Below are positions 43,024 through 52,886 of a DNA stretch of 64,000 nucleotides, one piece after another. The notes beneath the pieces are model-generated. The model had not been told where the DNA came from and did not search any database. It worked only from the letters and a program-made list of their open reading frames with translations. Source of the DNA: Citrobacter sp. RHB25-C09 (GTDB lineage: Bacteria; Pseudomonadota; Gammaproteobacteria; Enterobacterales; Enterobacteriaceae); assembly GCF_013836145.1 (NCBI RefSeq), contig NZ_CP057483.1:1922001-1986000 (forward strand), read 5' to 3'. Each line of letters starts with the position of its first letter. The stretch's first letter is position 1. The position numbers and the translations under genes are program-made.

Positions 43024-44952
43024 ATGCCTGTTATTACTCTTCCTGATGGCAGTCAACGCCATTACGACCACGCTGTAAGCCCCATGGATGTTGCTCTGGA
43101 CATTGGTCCTGGTCTGGCGAAAGCCACCATCGCTGGCCGTGTTAACGGTGAGCTGGTTGATGCTTCCGACCTGATTGAGCACGATGCGACCCTGTCAATA
43201 ATCACCGCAAAAGATGAAGAAGGGCTGGAGATTATTCGTCACTCCTGCGCACACCTATTAGGGCATGCGATCAAACAGCTCTGGCCAAATACCAAAATGG
43301 CGATTGGCCCGGTTGTCGACAATGGTTTTTATTATGATGTTGACCTTGACCGTACACTGACCCAGGAAGATGTCGACGCGCTCGAGAAGCGGATGCACGA
43401 GCTCGCTGAAAAGAATTACGACGTCATTAAGAAAAAAGTCAGCTGGCACGAAGCGCGTGAAACGTTCGTGAAGCGCGGCGAGACCTATAAGGTTTCTATT
43501 CTTGATGAAAACATTGCTCATGATGATAAGCCTGGCTTGTATCATCATGAAGAATATATTGATATGTGCCGTGGACCGCACGTACCGAATATGCGCTTCT
43601 GCCATCACTTCAAACTGATGAAAACCGCAGGCGCATACTGGCGCGGCGACAGCGACAATAAGATGTTGCAGCGTATTTACGGCACGGCGTGGGCGGATAA
43701 AAAAGCGCTAAATGCTTATTTGCAACGCCTGGAAGAAGCGGCGAAGCGTGACCACCGTAAAATCGGTAAGCAGCTTGACCTGTACCACATGCAGGAAGAA
43801 GCGCCGGGCATGGTGTTCTGGCACAATGACGGGTGGACTATCTTCCGTGAACTGGAAGTCTTTGTGCGTTCCAAGCTCAAAGAGTACCAGTATCAGGAAG
43901 TGAAAGGCCCCTTCATGATGGACCGCGTGCTCTGGGAAAAAACCGGGCACTGGGAAAACTACAAAGATGCGATGTTTACGACCTCGTCTGAGAACCGTGA
44001 ATACTGCATCAAGCCGATGAACTGCCCGGGTCACGTGCAGATCTTCAATCAGGGCCTGAAATCCTACCGCGATCTGCCGCTGCGTATGGCGGAATTCGGT
44101 AGCTGCCATCGTAACGAGCCGTCAGGCGCGCTGCATGGCTTGATGCGTGTTCGTGGCTTCACTCAGGATGATGCGCATATCTTCTGTACAGAAGAGCAAA
44201 TCCGCGATGAAGTTAACGCATGTATCCGTATGGTCTACGATATGTACAGCACGTTTGGCTTCGAGAAGATCGTCGTCAAACTTTCCACTCGCCCCGAAAA
44301 ACGTATCGGCAGCGATGAAATGTGGGATCGTGCTGAGGCGGACTTAGCCGTCGCGCTGGAAGAAAATAATATCCCATTTGAATATCAACTGGGTGAAGGC
44401 GCGTTCTACGGTCCGAAAATTGAATTTACCCTGTATGACTGCCTCGATCGTGCATGGCAGTGCGGTACTGTACAGCTGGACTTCTCGCTGCCGTCTCGTC
44501 TGAGCGCCTCTTATGTGGGCGAAAACAACGAGCGTCAGGTACCGGTTATGATTCACCGCGCAATTCTTGGGTCTATGGAACGCTTTATTGGTATCCTGAC
44601 TGAAGAGTTTGCTGGCTTCTTCCCAACCTGGCTTGCGCCGGTTCAGGTCGTGGTCATGAACATTACCGATTCACAGTCTGAATACGTTAACGAATTGACG
44701 CAGAAACTACAAAATGCGGGCATTCGTGTAAAAGCAGACTTGAGAAATGAGAAGATAGGCTTTAAAATCCGCGAGCACACGTTACGTCGTGTCCCTTATA
44801 TGTTGGTCTGCGGTGATAAAGAGGTGGAAGCTGGCAAAGTTGCCGTTCGCACCCGCCGTGGTAAAGACCTGGGCAGTCTGGACGTAAACGAAGTGATCGA
44901 GAAGCTGCAACAAGAGATTCGCAGCCGCAGTCTTCAACAACTGGAGGAATAA
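43024..44952 (+). CDS. thrS: Threonyl-tRNA synthetase
   Basis: Class II aminoacyl-tRNA synthetase, 642 residues as in E. coli. N-terminal TGS and editing domains (RHSCAHLLGHAIKQLWP, around residue 73, with editing His/Cys), then the catalytic core with motif 2 FGSCHRNEPSGALHGLMRVRGF and the zinc-binding MNCPGHVQIF. The C-terminal anticodon-binding domain ends in LQQLEE. Translation is autoregulated through the upstream operator. infC starts three bases after the stop. Confidence 0.98.
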   Translation: MPVITLPDGSQRHYDHAVSPMDVALDIGPGLAKATIAGRVNGELVDASDLIEHDATLSIITAKDEEGLEIIRHSCAHLLGHAIKQLWPNTKMAIGPVVDNGFYYDVDLDRTLTQEDVDALEKRMHELAEKNYDVIKKKVSWHEARETFVKRGETYKVSILDENIAHDDKPGLYHHEEYIDMCRGPHVPNMRFCHHFKLMKTAGAYWRGDSDNKMLQRIYGTAWADKKALNAYLQRLEEAAKRDHRKIGKQLDLYHMQEEAPGMVFWHNDGWTIFRELEVFVRSKLKEYQYQEVKGPFMMDRVLWEKTGHWENYKDAMFTTSSENREYCIKPMNCPGHVQIFNQGLKSYRDLPLRMAEFGSCHRNEPSGALHGLMRVRGFTQDDAHIFCTEEQIRDEVNACIRMVYDMYSTFGFEKIVVKLSTRPEKRIGSDEMWDRAEADLAVALEENNIPFEYQLGEGAFYGPKIEFTLYDCLDRAWQCGTVQLDFSLPSRLSASYVGENNERQVPVMIHRAILGSMERFIGILTEEFAGFFPTWLAPVQVVVMNITDSQSEYVNELTQKLQNAGIRVKADLRNEKIGFKIREHTLRRVPYMLVCGDKEVEAGKVAVRTRRGKDLGSLDVNEVIEKLQQEIRSRSLQQLEE

Positions 44953-44955
44953 GGT

Positions 44956-45498
44956 ATTAAAGGCGGAAAACGAGTTCAAACGGCACGTCCGAATCGTATC
45001 AATGGCGAGATTCGCGCCCAGGAAGTTCGCTTAACGGGTCTGGAAGGTGAGCAGCTGGGTATTGTGAGTCTGAGAGAAGCAATCGAAAAGGCTGAAGAAG
45101 CTGGAGTAGATTTAGTTGAAATCAGCCCTAACGCCGAACCGCCAGTTTGTCGTATTATGGACTACGGCAAGTTCCTTTATGAAAAGAGTAAGTCTTCTAA
45201 GGAACAGAAGAAAAAGCAAAAAGTTATCCAGGTTAAGGAAATTAAATTCCGTCCTGGTACAGATGAAGGCGACTATCAGGTAAAACTCCGCAGCCTGATT
45301 CGCTTTCTCGAAGAGGGCGATAAGGCCAAGATCACGCTGCGTTTTCGCGGTCGTGAAATGGCCCACCAACAGATCGGTATGGAAGTGCTTAATCGCGTGA
45401 AAGAAGATCTGGTTGATCTGGCAGTGGTCGAATCCTTCCCGACGAAGATCGAAGGCCGCCAGATGATCATGGTGCTTGCTCCTAAGAAGAAACAGTAA
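44956..45498 (+). CDS. infC: Translation initiation factor IF-3 (AUU start)
   Basis: Initiation factor that prevents subunit association and checks the start codon. 180 residues. The start is ATT at 44956, not ATG: KGGKRVQTARPNRINGEIRA follows immediately and only this start gives the full E. coli-like N-terminus. The AUU is the basis of known autoregulation, as IF-3 discriminates against it. N-domain and C-domain are joined by a Lys-rich linker (KSKSSKEQKKKQK). An in-frame GTG at 45064 would lose the N-terminal domain. Confidence 0.97.
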   Translation: MKGGKRVQTARPNRINGEIRAQEVRLTGLEGEQLGIVSLREAIEKAEEAGVDLVEISPNAEPPVCRIMDYGKFLYEKSKSSKEQKKKQKVIQVKEIKFRPGTDEGDYQVKLRSLIRFLEEGDKAKITLRFRGREMAHQQIGMEVLNRVKEDLVDLAVVESFPTKIEGRQMIMVLAPKKKQ

Positions 45499-45516
45499 GG
45501 CCTTCAAGTAGCATTG

Positions 45517-45546
45517 CCTGTGGAGCCTTTGGGCTTCACAGGTTTT
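45517..45546 (+). promoter_or_regulatory. Hairpin between infC and rpmI (L20 control region)
   Basis: CCTGTGGAGCC-TTT-GGGCTTCACAGG followed by TTTTGTT. In E. coli this region takes part in the L20-mediated translational repression of rpmI-rplT and in partial termination. Only the hairpin itself is seen here. Confidence 0.65.
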
Positions 45547-45594
45547 GTTCGCCTATGTTTCGTTTATTAACAATGCGAAGTGGAAGTTATTAAG

Positions 45595-45792
45595 ATGCCA
45601 AAAATTAAGACCGTACGCGGTGCTGCTAAGCGCTTCAAAAAAACCGGTGGTGGTGGATTTAAGCGTAAGCACGCAAACCTGCGTCATATTCTGACCAAAA
45701 AATCTACTAAACGTAAACGTCACCTGCGTCCAAAAGGCCTTGTTTCTAAAGGCGATCTGGGCCTGGTAATCGCGTGCCTGCCGTACGCATAA
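45595..45792 (+). CDS. rpmI: 50S ribosomal protein L35
   Basis: 65-residue basic ribosomal protein, PKIKTVRGAAKRFKKTGGGG at the N-terminus and VIACLPYA at the end, the usual length. ATG at 45595; an upstream in-frame ATG at 45580 is not used. Translation is repressed by L20 via the upstream operator. Part of the infC-rpmI-rplT operon. Confidence 0.97.
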   Translation: MPKIKTVRGAAKRFKKTGGGGFKRKHANLRHILTKKSTKRKRHLRPKGLVSKGDLGLVIACLPYA

Positions 45793-45818
45793 GCCGTTAG
45801 CGTTTAATTTTTTACTAA

Positions 45819-46199
<381 letters not shown>

Positions 46200-46206
46200 G
46201 CCAGTG

Positions 46207-46235
46207 AAAAGAGGGAGCCTGGCTCCCTCTCTTTT
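46207..46235 (+). terminator. Terminator after rplT
   Basis: AGAGGGAGCC-T-GGCTCCCTCT with a CTTTTATT tail. Confidence 0.85.
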
Positions 46236-46255
46236 ATTGTAGTGCCGTCAAAATG

Positions 46256-46286
46256 TTGACAATTTATCGGTAACCCTTTTCAATAA
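46256..46286 (+). promoter_or_regulatory. Promoter of pheM-pheST
   Basis: TTGACA at 46256-46261 is a perfect -35; TTCAAT or CAATAA near 46279-46286 is the likely -10 (17-19 base spacing). It sits between the rplT terminator and pheM. Confidence 0.6.
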
Positions 46287-46322
46287 AGGTTCTTTGTTTT
46301 TACCCTGTAAGGTAACGCAAGC

Positions 46323-46367
46323 ATGTATGCTGCTATTTTCCGCTTCTTTTTTTACTTTAGCACCTGA
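46323..46367 (+). CDS. pheM: Phenylalanyl-tRNA synthetase operon leader peptide PheM
   Basis: 14-residue leader peptide MYAAIFRFFFYFST with five phenylalanines in seven positions around residues 6-12. Ribosome stalling at these codons when charged tRNAPhe is scarce controls the attenuator downstream. AAGGTAA precedes the ATG. E. coli PheM differs only at residue 2 as I recall. Too short for standard gene calling. Confidence 0.93.
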   Translation: MYAAIFRFFFYFST

Positions 46368-46372
46368 GTCCA

Positions 46373-46439
46373 GGAGGCTAGCGCGTGAAAGAAGAAACGA
46401 AAAACAGCGCATAAAGCCTCCCTGGTGGAGGCTTTTTTT
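46373..46439 (+). promoter_or_regulatory. pheST attenuator
   Basis: Terminator hairpin AAAGCCTCC (46413-46421), five-base loop, GGAGGCTTT (46427-46435) and seven Ts. GGAGGCT at 46373-46379 can pair instead with AGCCTCC at 46415-46421 to form the antiterminator, the classic attenuation layout behind pheM. Confidence 0.88.
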
Positions 46440-46633
46440 ATACGCGTCATCCTTCAGGTTGTCTCTGTGTTGGTTGCATTCGCTCACCCCAGTCACGTAC
46501 TGATGTACGCTCCTGAGGATTAATGAGGGACATCCGTGTCCCTCAACGAAGGCAGCCCAGGCTGTTCAAATTCGTTCCAGACGAATTTGTCGCTCTCTTG
46601 CCGCCTTGATACAACCTGAATGATTTTGCGTAT
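46440..46633. repeat. ERIC element with internal insert
   Basis: Ends are imperfect inverted repeats of 26 bases (ATACGCGTCATCCTTCAGG... and its counterpart ...CCTGAATGATTTTGCGTAT). The ERIC core CGCTCACCCCAGTCACGTAC and ATGTACGCTCCTGAGGATT is unmistakable. About 70 bases longer than the standard 127-base ERIC because of an insert bearing two perfect hairpins (46525-46544 and 46567-46589). It fills the gap between the attenuator and pheS. Confidence 0.85.
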
Positions 46634-46675
46634 ACCCGAGCGACTTATGAATATCGCCACATAATGAGGAAAACC

Positions 46676-47659
46676 ATGTCACATCTCGCAGAGCTGGTTG
46701 CCAGTGCGAAGGCAGCCATTAACCAGGCGTCAGATGTTGCCGCGTTAGACAATGTACGCGTCGAATATTTGGGCAAAAAAGGGCACTTGACCCTTCAGAT
46801 GACGACCCTGCGTGAGCTGCCAGCGGAAGAGCGCCCCGCAGCCGGCGCGGTCATCAATGAAGCTAAAGAACAGGTACAGCAAGCACTGAATGCGCGTAAA
46901 GCGGATCTCGAAAATGCCGCACTGAATGCCCGTCTCGCCGCAGAAACGCTGGATATTTCCCTGCCAGGACGTCGTATTGAAAATGGCGGTCTGCACCCGG
47001 TCACCCGCACCATTGACCGCATTGAAAGCTTCTTTGGCGAACTGGGCTTTACCGTGGCGACAGGCCCGGAAATCGAAGATGACTATCACAACTTCGATGC
47101 GCTGAACATTCCGGGCCACCATCCAGCACGTGCGGATCACGACACCTTCTGGTTCGACGCAACCCGTCTGTTGCGTACTCAGACGTCTGGAGTGCAAATC
47201 CGTACCATGAAAGAGCAACAGCCGCCGATTCGCATCATTGCGCCGGGTCGCGTGTATCGTAACGATTACGACCAGACCCACACCCCGATGTTCCATCAGA
47301 TGGAAGGTTTGATCGTTGACACCAACATCAGCTTCACCAACCTGAAGGGCACGCTGCACGACTTCCTGCGTAATTTCTTTGAAGAAGACCTGCAAATTCG
47401 TTTCCGCCCGTCTTACTTCCCGTTCACCGAACCGTCTGCTGAAGTTGACGTTATGGGTAAAAACGGCAAATGGCTGGAAGTGCTGGGCTGTGGAATGGTG
47501 CATCCGAATGTACTGCGCAATGTGGGTATCGATCCTGAAATCTATTCTGGCTTTGCGTTTGGGATGGGTATGGAACGTCTGACCATGCTGCGTTACGGCG
47601 TAACGGATTTACGTTCATTCTTCGAAAACGATCTGCGTTTCCTCAAACAGTTTAAATAA
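46676..47659 (+). CDS. pheS: Phenylalanyl-tRNA synthetase alpha subunit
   Basis: Catalytic subunit of the alpha2-beta2 class II synthetase. 327 residues, as in E. coli. N-terminal coiled-coil (SHLAELVASAKAAINQA), then motif 2 region RIIAPGRVYRNDYDQTHTPMFHQMEG and motif 3 GFAFGMGMERLTMLRYGV. ATG 46676 follows GAGGA; a start four codons upstream is not supported. The phenylalanine pocket residue near FGMGMER is the known site of p-Cl-Phe tolerance. Confidence 0.97.
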   Translation: MSHLAELVASAKAAINQASDVAALDNVRVEYLGKKGHLTLQMTTLRELPAEERPAAGAVINEAKEQVQQALNARKADLENAALNARLAAETLDISLPGRRIENGGLHPVTRTIDRIESFFGELGFTVATGPEIEDDYHNFDALNIPGHHPARADHDTFWFDATRLLRTQTSGVQIRTMKEQQPPIRIIAPGRVYRNDYDQTHTPMFHQMEGLIVDTNISFTNLKGTLHDFLRNFFEEDLQIRFRPSYFPFTEPSAEVDVMGKNGKWLEVLGCGMVHPNVLRNVGIDPEIYSGFAFGMGMERLTMLRYGVTDLRSFFENDLRFLKQFK

Positions 47660-47673
47660 AGGCAGGATAAATA

Positions 47674-50061
47674 ATGAAATTCAGTGAACTGTGGTTACGC
47701 GAGTGGGTTAACCCGGCAATTGACAGCGATGCGTTGTCGAACCAAATCACCATGGCAGGTCTGGAAGTTGACGGTGTCGAACCGGTCGCTGGTGAGTTTC
47801 ACGGTGTGGTCGTGGGGGAAGTGGTTGAATGCGGCCAGCACCCGAATGCGGACAAACTGCGCGTGACGAAAGTTAACGTCGGCGGCGAGCGCCTGCTCGA
47901 CATCGTCTGCGGCGCGCCAAACTGCCGTCAGGGATTGAAGGTGGCGGTTGCTACCATCGGTGCCGTTCTGCCGGGTGATTTCAAAATCAAGGCCGCTAAA
48001 CTGCGCGGCGAACCGTCTGAAGGCATGCTGTGCTCTTTCTCTGAGCTGGGTATTTCTGACGATCACAGCGGAATCATCGAGCTGCCAGCGGATGCGCCAA
48101 TCGGCACTGACATCCGCGAATATCTGAAGCTGGATGATAACACCATCGAGATCAGCGTCACGCCAAACCGTGCCGACTGCTTAGGCATTATTGGCGTTGC
48201 CCGTGATGTTGCTGTGCTGAACAAAGCGCCGCTGGTTGAGCCAGAAATGGCCCCAGTTGCGGCAACGGTGAGCGATGTCCTGCCGATTAACGTTGAAGCC
48301 GCAGACGCTTGCCCGCGCTACCTGGGTCGTGTGGTGAAAGGCATCAACGTGAAAGCGCCAACGCCGCTGTGGATGAAAGAAAAACTGCGTCGCTGTGGAA
48401 TTCGTTCTATTGATGCTGTGGTTGACGTCACCAACTATGTGCTGCTCGAACTGGGTCAGCCAATGCACGCCTTTGACAAAGACCGCATTGAAGGCGGCAT
48501 TGTCGTCCGTATGGCGAAAGAAGGCGAAACGCTGGTACTGCTGGACGGTACTGAAGCGAAGCTGAACGCCGATACGCTGGTGATTGCCGACCATAACAAA
48601 GCGCTGGCCATGGGCGGCATCTTTGGTGGCGAACATTCTGGCGTGAGCGATGAAACCCAGAACGTGCTGCTGGAATGTGCATTCTTTAGCCCGCTGTCGA
48701 TTACCGGCCGTGCGCGTCGTCATGGCTTGCATACCGATGCATCTCACCGCTACGAGCGTGGTGTCGATCCAGCGCTGCAATACAAAGCGATGGAGCGTGC
48801 AACGCGTCTGCTAATCGATATCTGTGGCGGTGAAGCCGGTCCGATTATCGATGTGACTAACGAAGCCACGTTGCCGAAGAGAGCTACCATTACGTTGCGC
48901 CGCAGTAAGCTGGATCGCCTGATTGGTCATCATATTGCTGATGATCAGGTCAGCGATATTCTGCGTCGCCTGGGCTGCGAAGTTACCGAAGGCCAGGATG
49001 AATGGAAAGCCGTTGCGCCAAGCTGGCGTTTCGACATGGAAATTGAAGAAGACCTGGTTGAAGAAGTGGCTCGCGTTTATGGCTACAACAACATTCCTGA
49101 CGAGCCGGTTCAGGCAGGGCTGATTATGGGCTCGCATCGTGAAGCGAACCTGTCGCTGAAACGCGTGAAAACCATGCTCAATGACAAAGGCTACCAGGAA
49201 GTTATTACCTATAGCTTTGTTGACCCAAAAGTTCAGCAACTGATTCACCCGGGTGAAGAGGCGCTGCTGCTGCCAAGCCCAATTTCCGTTGAAATGTCGG
49301 CAATGCGTCTTTCCCTGTGGACCGGGCTGCTGGCAACGGTGGTGTATAACCAGAACCGTCAGCAGAGCCGTGTGCGCATTTTTGAAAGTGGGCTGCGCTT
49401 TGTTCCGGATACCCAGGCGAATCTGGGCATTCGTCAGGATCTGATGCTGGCAGGTGTGATTTGTGGCAACCGTTACGATGAACACTGGGACCTGGCAAAA
49501 GAGACCGTTGATTTCTATGATTTGAAAGGCGATCTGGAAGCTGTACTTGATCTTACCGGTAAGCTTAATGACGTCCAGTTCAAAGCGGAAGCGAACCCGG
49601 CATTACATCCAGGGCAGTCTGCGGCCATTTATCTGCATGGGGAACGCATTGGTTTCATTGGTGTTGTTCATCCGGAACTGGAACGTAAGCTGGACCTGAA
49701 CGGTCGTACGCTGGTGTTTGAAGTGGAGTGGAACAAGCTTGCAGACCGCGTCGTACCTCAGGCGCGCGAGATTTCACGCTTCCCGGCAAACCGTCGTGAC
49801 ATCGCTGTGGTTGTTGCTGAAAACGTTCCCGCTGCTGATATTTTATCCGAATGTAAGAAAGTTGGCGTAAATCAGGTAGTTGGCGTAAACTTATTTGACG
49901 TGTACCGTGGTAAGGGTGTTGCGGAGGGGTATAAGAGCCTCGCCATTAGCCTGATCCTTCAGGATACCAGCCGTACACTCGAAGAAGAGGAGATTGCCGC
50001 TACCGTTGCCAAATGTGTAGAGGCATTAAAAGAGCGATTCCAGGCATCATTGAGGGATTGA
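47674..50061 (+). CDS. pheT: Phenylalanyl-tRNA synthetase beta subunit
   Basis: 795-residue tRNA-binding and editing subunit. OB-fold EMAP-like domain near residues 40-150 ([19 protein letters not shown]), B3/B4 editing domain, B5 and the C-terminal anticodon-binding ferredoxin-like domain ([14 protein letters not shown]). Co-transcribed with pheS after a 14-base gap. ihfA starts four bases after its stop and may also have a promoter inside pheT, as in E. coli. Confidence 0.97.
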
Positions 50062-50065
50062 ACCT

Positions 50066-50365
50066 ATGGCGCTTACAAAAGCTGAAATGTCAGAATATCT
50101 GTTTGATAAGCTTGGGCTTAGCAAGCGGGATGCCAAAGAACTGGTCGAACTGTTTTTCGAAGAGATCCGTCGCGCTCTGGAAAACGGTGAGCAGGTAAAA
50201 CTCTCTGGTTTTGGTAACTTCGATCTGCGTGATAAGAATCAACGCCCGGGACGTAACCCGAAAACGGGCGAGGATATTCCCATTACAGCACGGCGCGTAG
50301 TGACCTTCAGACCCGGACAGAAGTTAAAAAGTCGGGTCGAAAACGCTTCGCCCAAAGATGAGTAA
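50066..50365 (+). CDS. ihfA: Integration host factor subunit alpha
   Basis: DNA-bending protein of 99 residues, heterodimer partner of Ihf[21 protein letters not shown] at the start and the DNA-intercalating beta arm [20 protein letters not shown] with its conserved Pro. Directly after pheT, followed by a strong terminator. Confidence 0.98.
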
Positions 50366-50377
50366 TCAGATCTAACT

Positions 50378-50404
50378 AAAAAGGCCGCTTAGCGGCCTTT
50401 TTTC
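50378..50404 (+). terminator. Terminator after ihfA
   Basis: AAAAAGGCCGC-TTA-GCGGCCTTTTTT, a near-palindrome ending the pheMST-ihfA transcript. Confidence 0.9.
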
Positions 50405-50465
50405 TTTGCAGCATCCGCGACTCACCGTAAAATCAACCTCCGTCCTTTTCAGCTGAATGGAAAAC

Positions 50466-51446
50466 ATGCTGACATTTGCCCGTCAACAACAGCGTCAAAA
50501 CGTGCGCTGGATCCTGAGCCTGTCAGCTTTAATGCTGCTGACGTTACTGCTGAGCCTGTGTGCCGGGGAGCAGTGGATATTCCCACGAGACTGGCTAACC
50601 CCGCGCGGCGAACTCTTTGTCTGGCAAATCCGACTACCACGTACACTTGCAGTCTTGCTGGTAGGGGCGGCACTTGCGATATCCGGTGCCGTTATGCAGG
50701 CGCTGTTCGAAAATCCGCTGGCAGAACCGGGGCTATTGGGTGTTTCGAACGGTGCAGGGGTCGGGCTTATTGCCGCTGTTTTGTTAGGCCAGGGGGTTCT
50801 TCCGCACTGGGCGTTGGGGTTGTGCGCTATTGCGGGGGCGCTGGTTATTACCCTTATTCTTCTACGCTTTGCCCGCCGACACCTGTCCACCAGCCGTCTG
50901 CTGCTTGCTGGCGTAGCGTTGGGGATTATCTGTAGCGCCCTGATGACGTGGGCCATCTACTTTTCTACTTCCTTTGATCTGCGCCAGTTAATGTACTGGA
51001 TGATGGGGGGATTTGGTGGCGTTGACTGGAGCCAGTCTTGGCTGATGGTGGCACTGATGCCCATATTAATCTGGACATGCTGCCAGTCTCAGTCCATGAA
51101 TATGCTGGCGCTGGGGGAAACCTCTGCCCGCCAGTTAGGGTTGCCCCTGTGGCTGTGGAGAAATTTGCTGGTCGTGGCAACCGGCTGGATGGTGGGCGTG
51201 AGCGTAGCGCTGGCAGGCGCGATTGGCTTTATCGGTCTGGTGATCCCGCATATTTTACGACTGTGTGGTCTAACGGATCATCGCGTACTGTTGCCAGGGT
51301 GCGCGCTTGCAGGTGCCATTGCGCTTCTGTTGGCTGATGTCGTCGCCCGACTCGCGCTTGCCTCAGCAGAGTTACCTATTGGCGTGGTGACCGCCACGCT
51401 GGGCGCACCGGCCTTTATCTGGCTACTGTTAAAGGCCGGACGTTAG
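50466..51446 (+). CDS. btuC: Vitamin B12 ABC transporter permease BtuC
   Basis: Inner-membrane permease of the BtuCDF cobalamin importer, FecCD family, 326 residues. About ten membrane segments; FVWQIRLPRTLAVLLVGAAL, NPLAEPGLLGVSNGAG and GFIGLVIPHILRLCGLTDHR (coupling helix) are the family blocks. ATG 50466 follows GGAA; an ATG three codons earlier lacks a ribosome-binding site. Separated from btuD by btuE, the E. coli btuCED order. Confidence 0.97.
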   Translation: MLTFARQQQRQNVRWILSLSALMLLTLLLSLCAGEQWIFPRDWLTPRGELFVWQIRLPRTLAVLLVGAALAISGAVMQALFENPLAEPGLLGVSNGAGVGLIAAVLLGQGVLPHWALGLCAIAGALVITLILLRFARRHLSTSRLLLAGVALGIICSALMTWAIYFSTSFDLRQLMYWMMGGFGGVDWSQSWLMVALMPILIWTCCQSQSMNMLALGETSARQLGLPLWLWRNLLVVATGWMVGVSVALAGAIGFIGLVIPHILRLCGLTDHRVLLPGCALAGAIALLLADVVARLALASAELPIGVVTATLGAPAFIWLLLKAGR

Positions 51447-51507
51447 TCTGGAAAAGACCGTCTAAGATTAGAAGCGGGTATTTGAAACCCTCACACCAGG
51501 AGATGCT

Positions 51508-52059
51508 ATGCAAAACACGATATTAAATACAGAAGTTACGACAATTGATGGGCAGGTGGTGACGCTGGATAAGTACGCCGGAAATGTCCTGCTGATCGTC
51601 AACGTGGCCTCAAAGTGTGGACTCACGCCACAGTATGAACAATTAGAAAATATCCAGAAGGCGTGGGGTGAACGGGGCTTCTACGTTCTGGGGTTTCCCT
51701 GCAATCAGTTTCTTGGGCAAGAGCCGGGCAGCGAAGAAGAAATTAAAACGTATTGTGCGACAACCTGGGGTGTGACGTTCCCGATGTTCAGCAAAATTGA
51801 TGTCAATGGCGAAGGGCGTCACCCGCTTTACCAGAAGTTGATTGCGGCAGCGCCGACGGCGGTGGCACCGGAAGAGAGCGGGTTCTATGAGCGTATGGCC
51901 AGTAAAGGGCGTGCGCCGCTGTATCCGGACGATATTTTGTGGAATTTTGAGAAGTTCCTGGTGGGCAGAGACGGTCAGGTTATTCAGCGTTTTTCACCCG
52001 ATATGACGCCTGAGGATCCTATTGTCATGGAAAGCATTAAACTCGCGTTGGCAAAATAA
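51508..52059 (+). CDS. btuE: Glutathione/thioredoxin peroxidase BtuE
   Basis: Glutathione-peroxidase-family protein of 183 residues. The catalytic Cys is in VNVASKCGLTPQYEQL (about residue 37), and the WNFEKFLVGRDG block carries the conserved Trp and Asn. Periplasmic export is not evident as no signal peptide is seen. Not needed for B12 transport; known to act in oxidative stress. Its stop overlaps the btuD ATG by one base. Confidence 0.96.
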   Translation: MQNTILNTEVTTIDGQVVTLDKYAGNVLLIVNVASKCGLTPQYEQLENIQKAWGERGFYVLGFPCNQFLGQEPGSEEEIKTYCATTWGVTFPMFSKIDVNGEGRHPLYQKLIAAAPTAVAPEESGFYERMASKGRAPLYPDDILWNFEKFLVGRDGQVIQRFSPDMTPEDPIVMESIKLALAK

Positions 52060-52808
52060 TGTCAGTGTTGATGCAGTTACAGGATGTGGCTGAGACGACC
52101 CGACTGGGGCCGCTGTCCGGAGAGATCCGGGCAGGGGAGATCCTGCATCTCGTCGGGCCGAATGGTGCTGGAAAAAGTACGTTGCTGGCGCGCATAGCGG
52201 GGCTCACTTTCGGTCCTGGGGAAGTGGAATTTGCTGGCACCCCGCTTAAACGGTGGCCAGCCGCTAAGCTGGCTCGCCATCGCGCCTATCTGGCACAACA
52301 GCAAACCCCGCCTTTTGCCATGCCGGTCTGGCATTTTCTGACGCTACATCAGGGCGACCAATCACGCACGGACCCATTAATGGACGTCGCGGAGTCTCTG
52401 GGACTGGCCGACAAACTGGAGCGCAATACCCGGCAGCTATCCGGAGGAGAATGGCAGCGAGTTCGGCTGGCGGCGGTCATTTTACAGATATCACCGGTAT
52501 CCAACCCCCACGGGCAGTTGCTGCTGCTGGATGAACCGATGAACAGTCTTGACGTGGCGCAGCAAAATGCGCTGGACCGCATCCTGAGCCGATTATGCGG
52601 GCAGGGTATCGCCATCGTGATGAGCAGTCACGATCTTAACCATACTTTGCGCCATGCTCACCGTGCGTGGTTGCTTCAGCAGGGAAAACTGCTCGCCAGC
52701 GGGCCACGGGAAGAGGTGCTGACACCGCCAAATTTAGCGCGAGCCTATGGGATGAACTTCCGTCGTCTGGATATTGAAGGCCACAGGATGCTGATTTCTA
52801 CAACGTAA
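52059..52808 (+). CDS. btuD: Vitamin B12 ABC transporter ATP-binding protein BtuD
   Basis: ATPase of the BtuCDF importer, 249 residues. Walker A GPNGAGKST near residue 33, signature LSGGEWQRVRLAAV, Walker B LLLLDEPMNSLD and switch His in MSSHDLNHTL. Starts within the btuE stop (TAATG). Confidence 0.97.
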   Translation: MSVLMQLQDVAETTRLGPLSGEIRAGEILHLVGPNGAGKSTLLARIAGLTFGPGEVEFAGTPLKRWPAAKLARHRAYLAQQQTPPFAMPVWHFLTLHQGDQSRTDPLMDVAESLGLADKLERNTRQLSGGEWQRVRLAAVILQISPVSNPHGQLLLLDEPMNSLDVAQQNALDRILSRLCGQGIAIVMSSHDLNHTLRHAHRAWLLQQGKLLASGPREEVLTPPNLARAYGMNFRRLDIEGHRMLISTT

Positions 52809-52886
52809 ATGAAATCGCTTGTTGATAATCAGCGTTAATCACCGCTAAATTGTTATCAGAATTAAAAAACAGAGGATTCGTCCTGA

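Noticed and set aside
45064..45498. infC starting at GTG 45064
   Set aside because: Would remove the N-terminal domain; the ATT at 44956 restores the full 180-residue IF-3.
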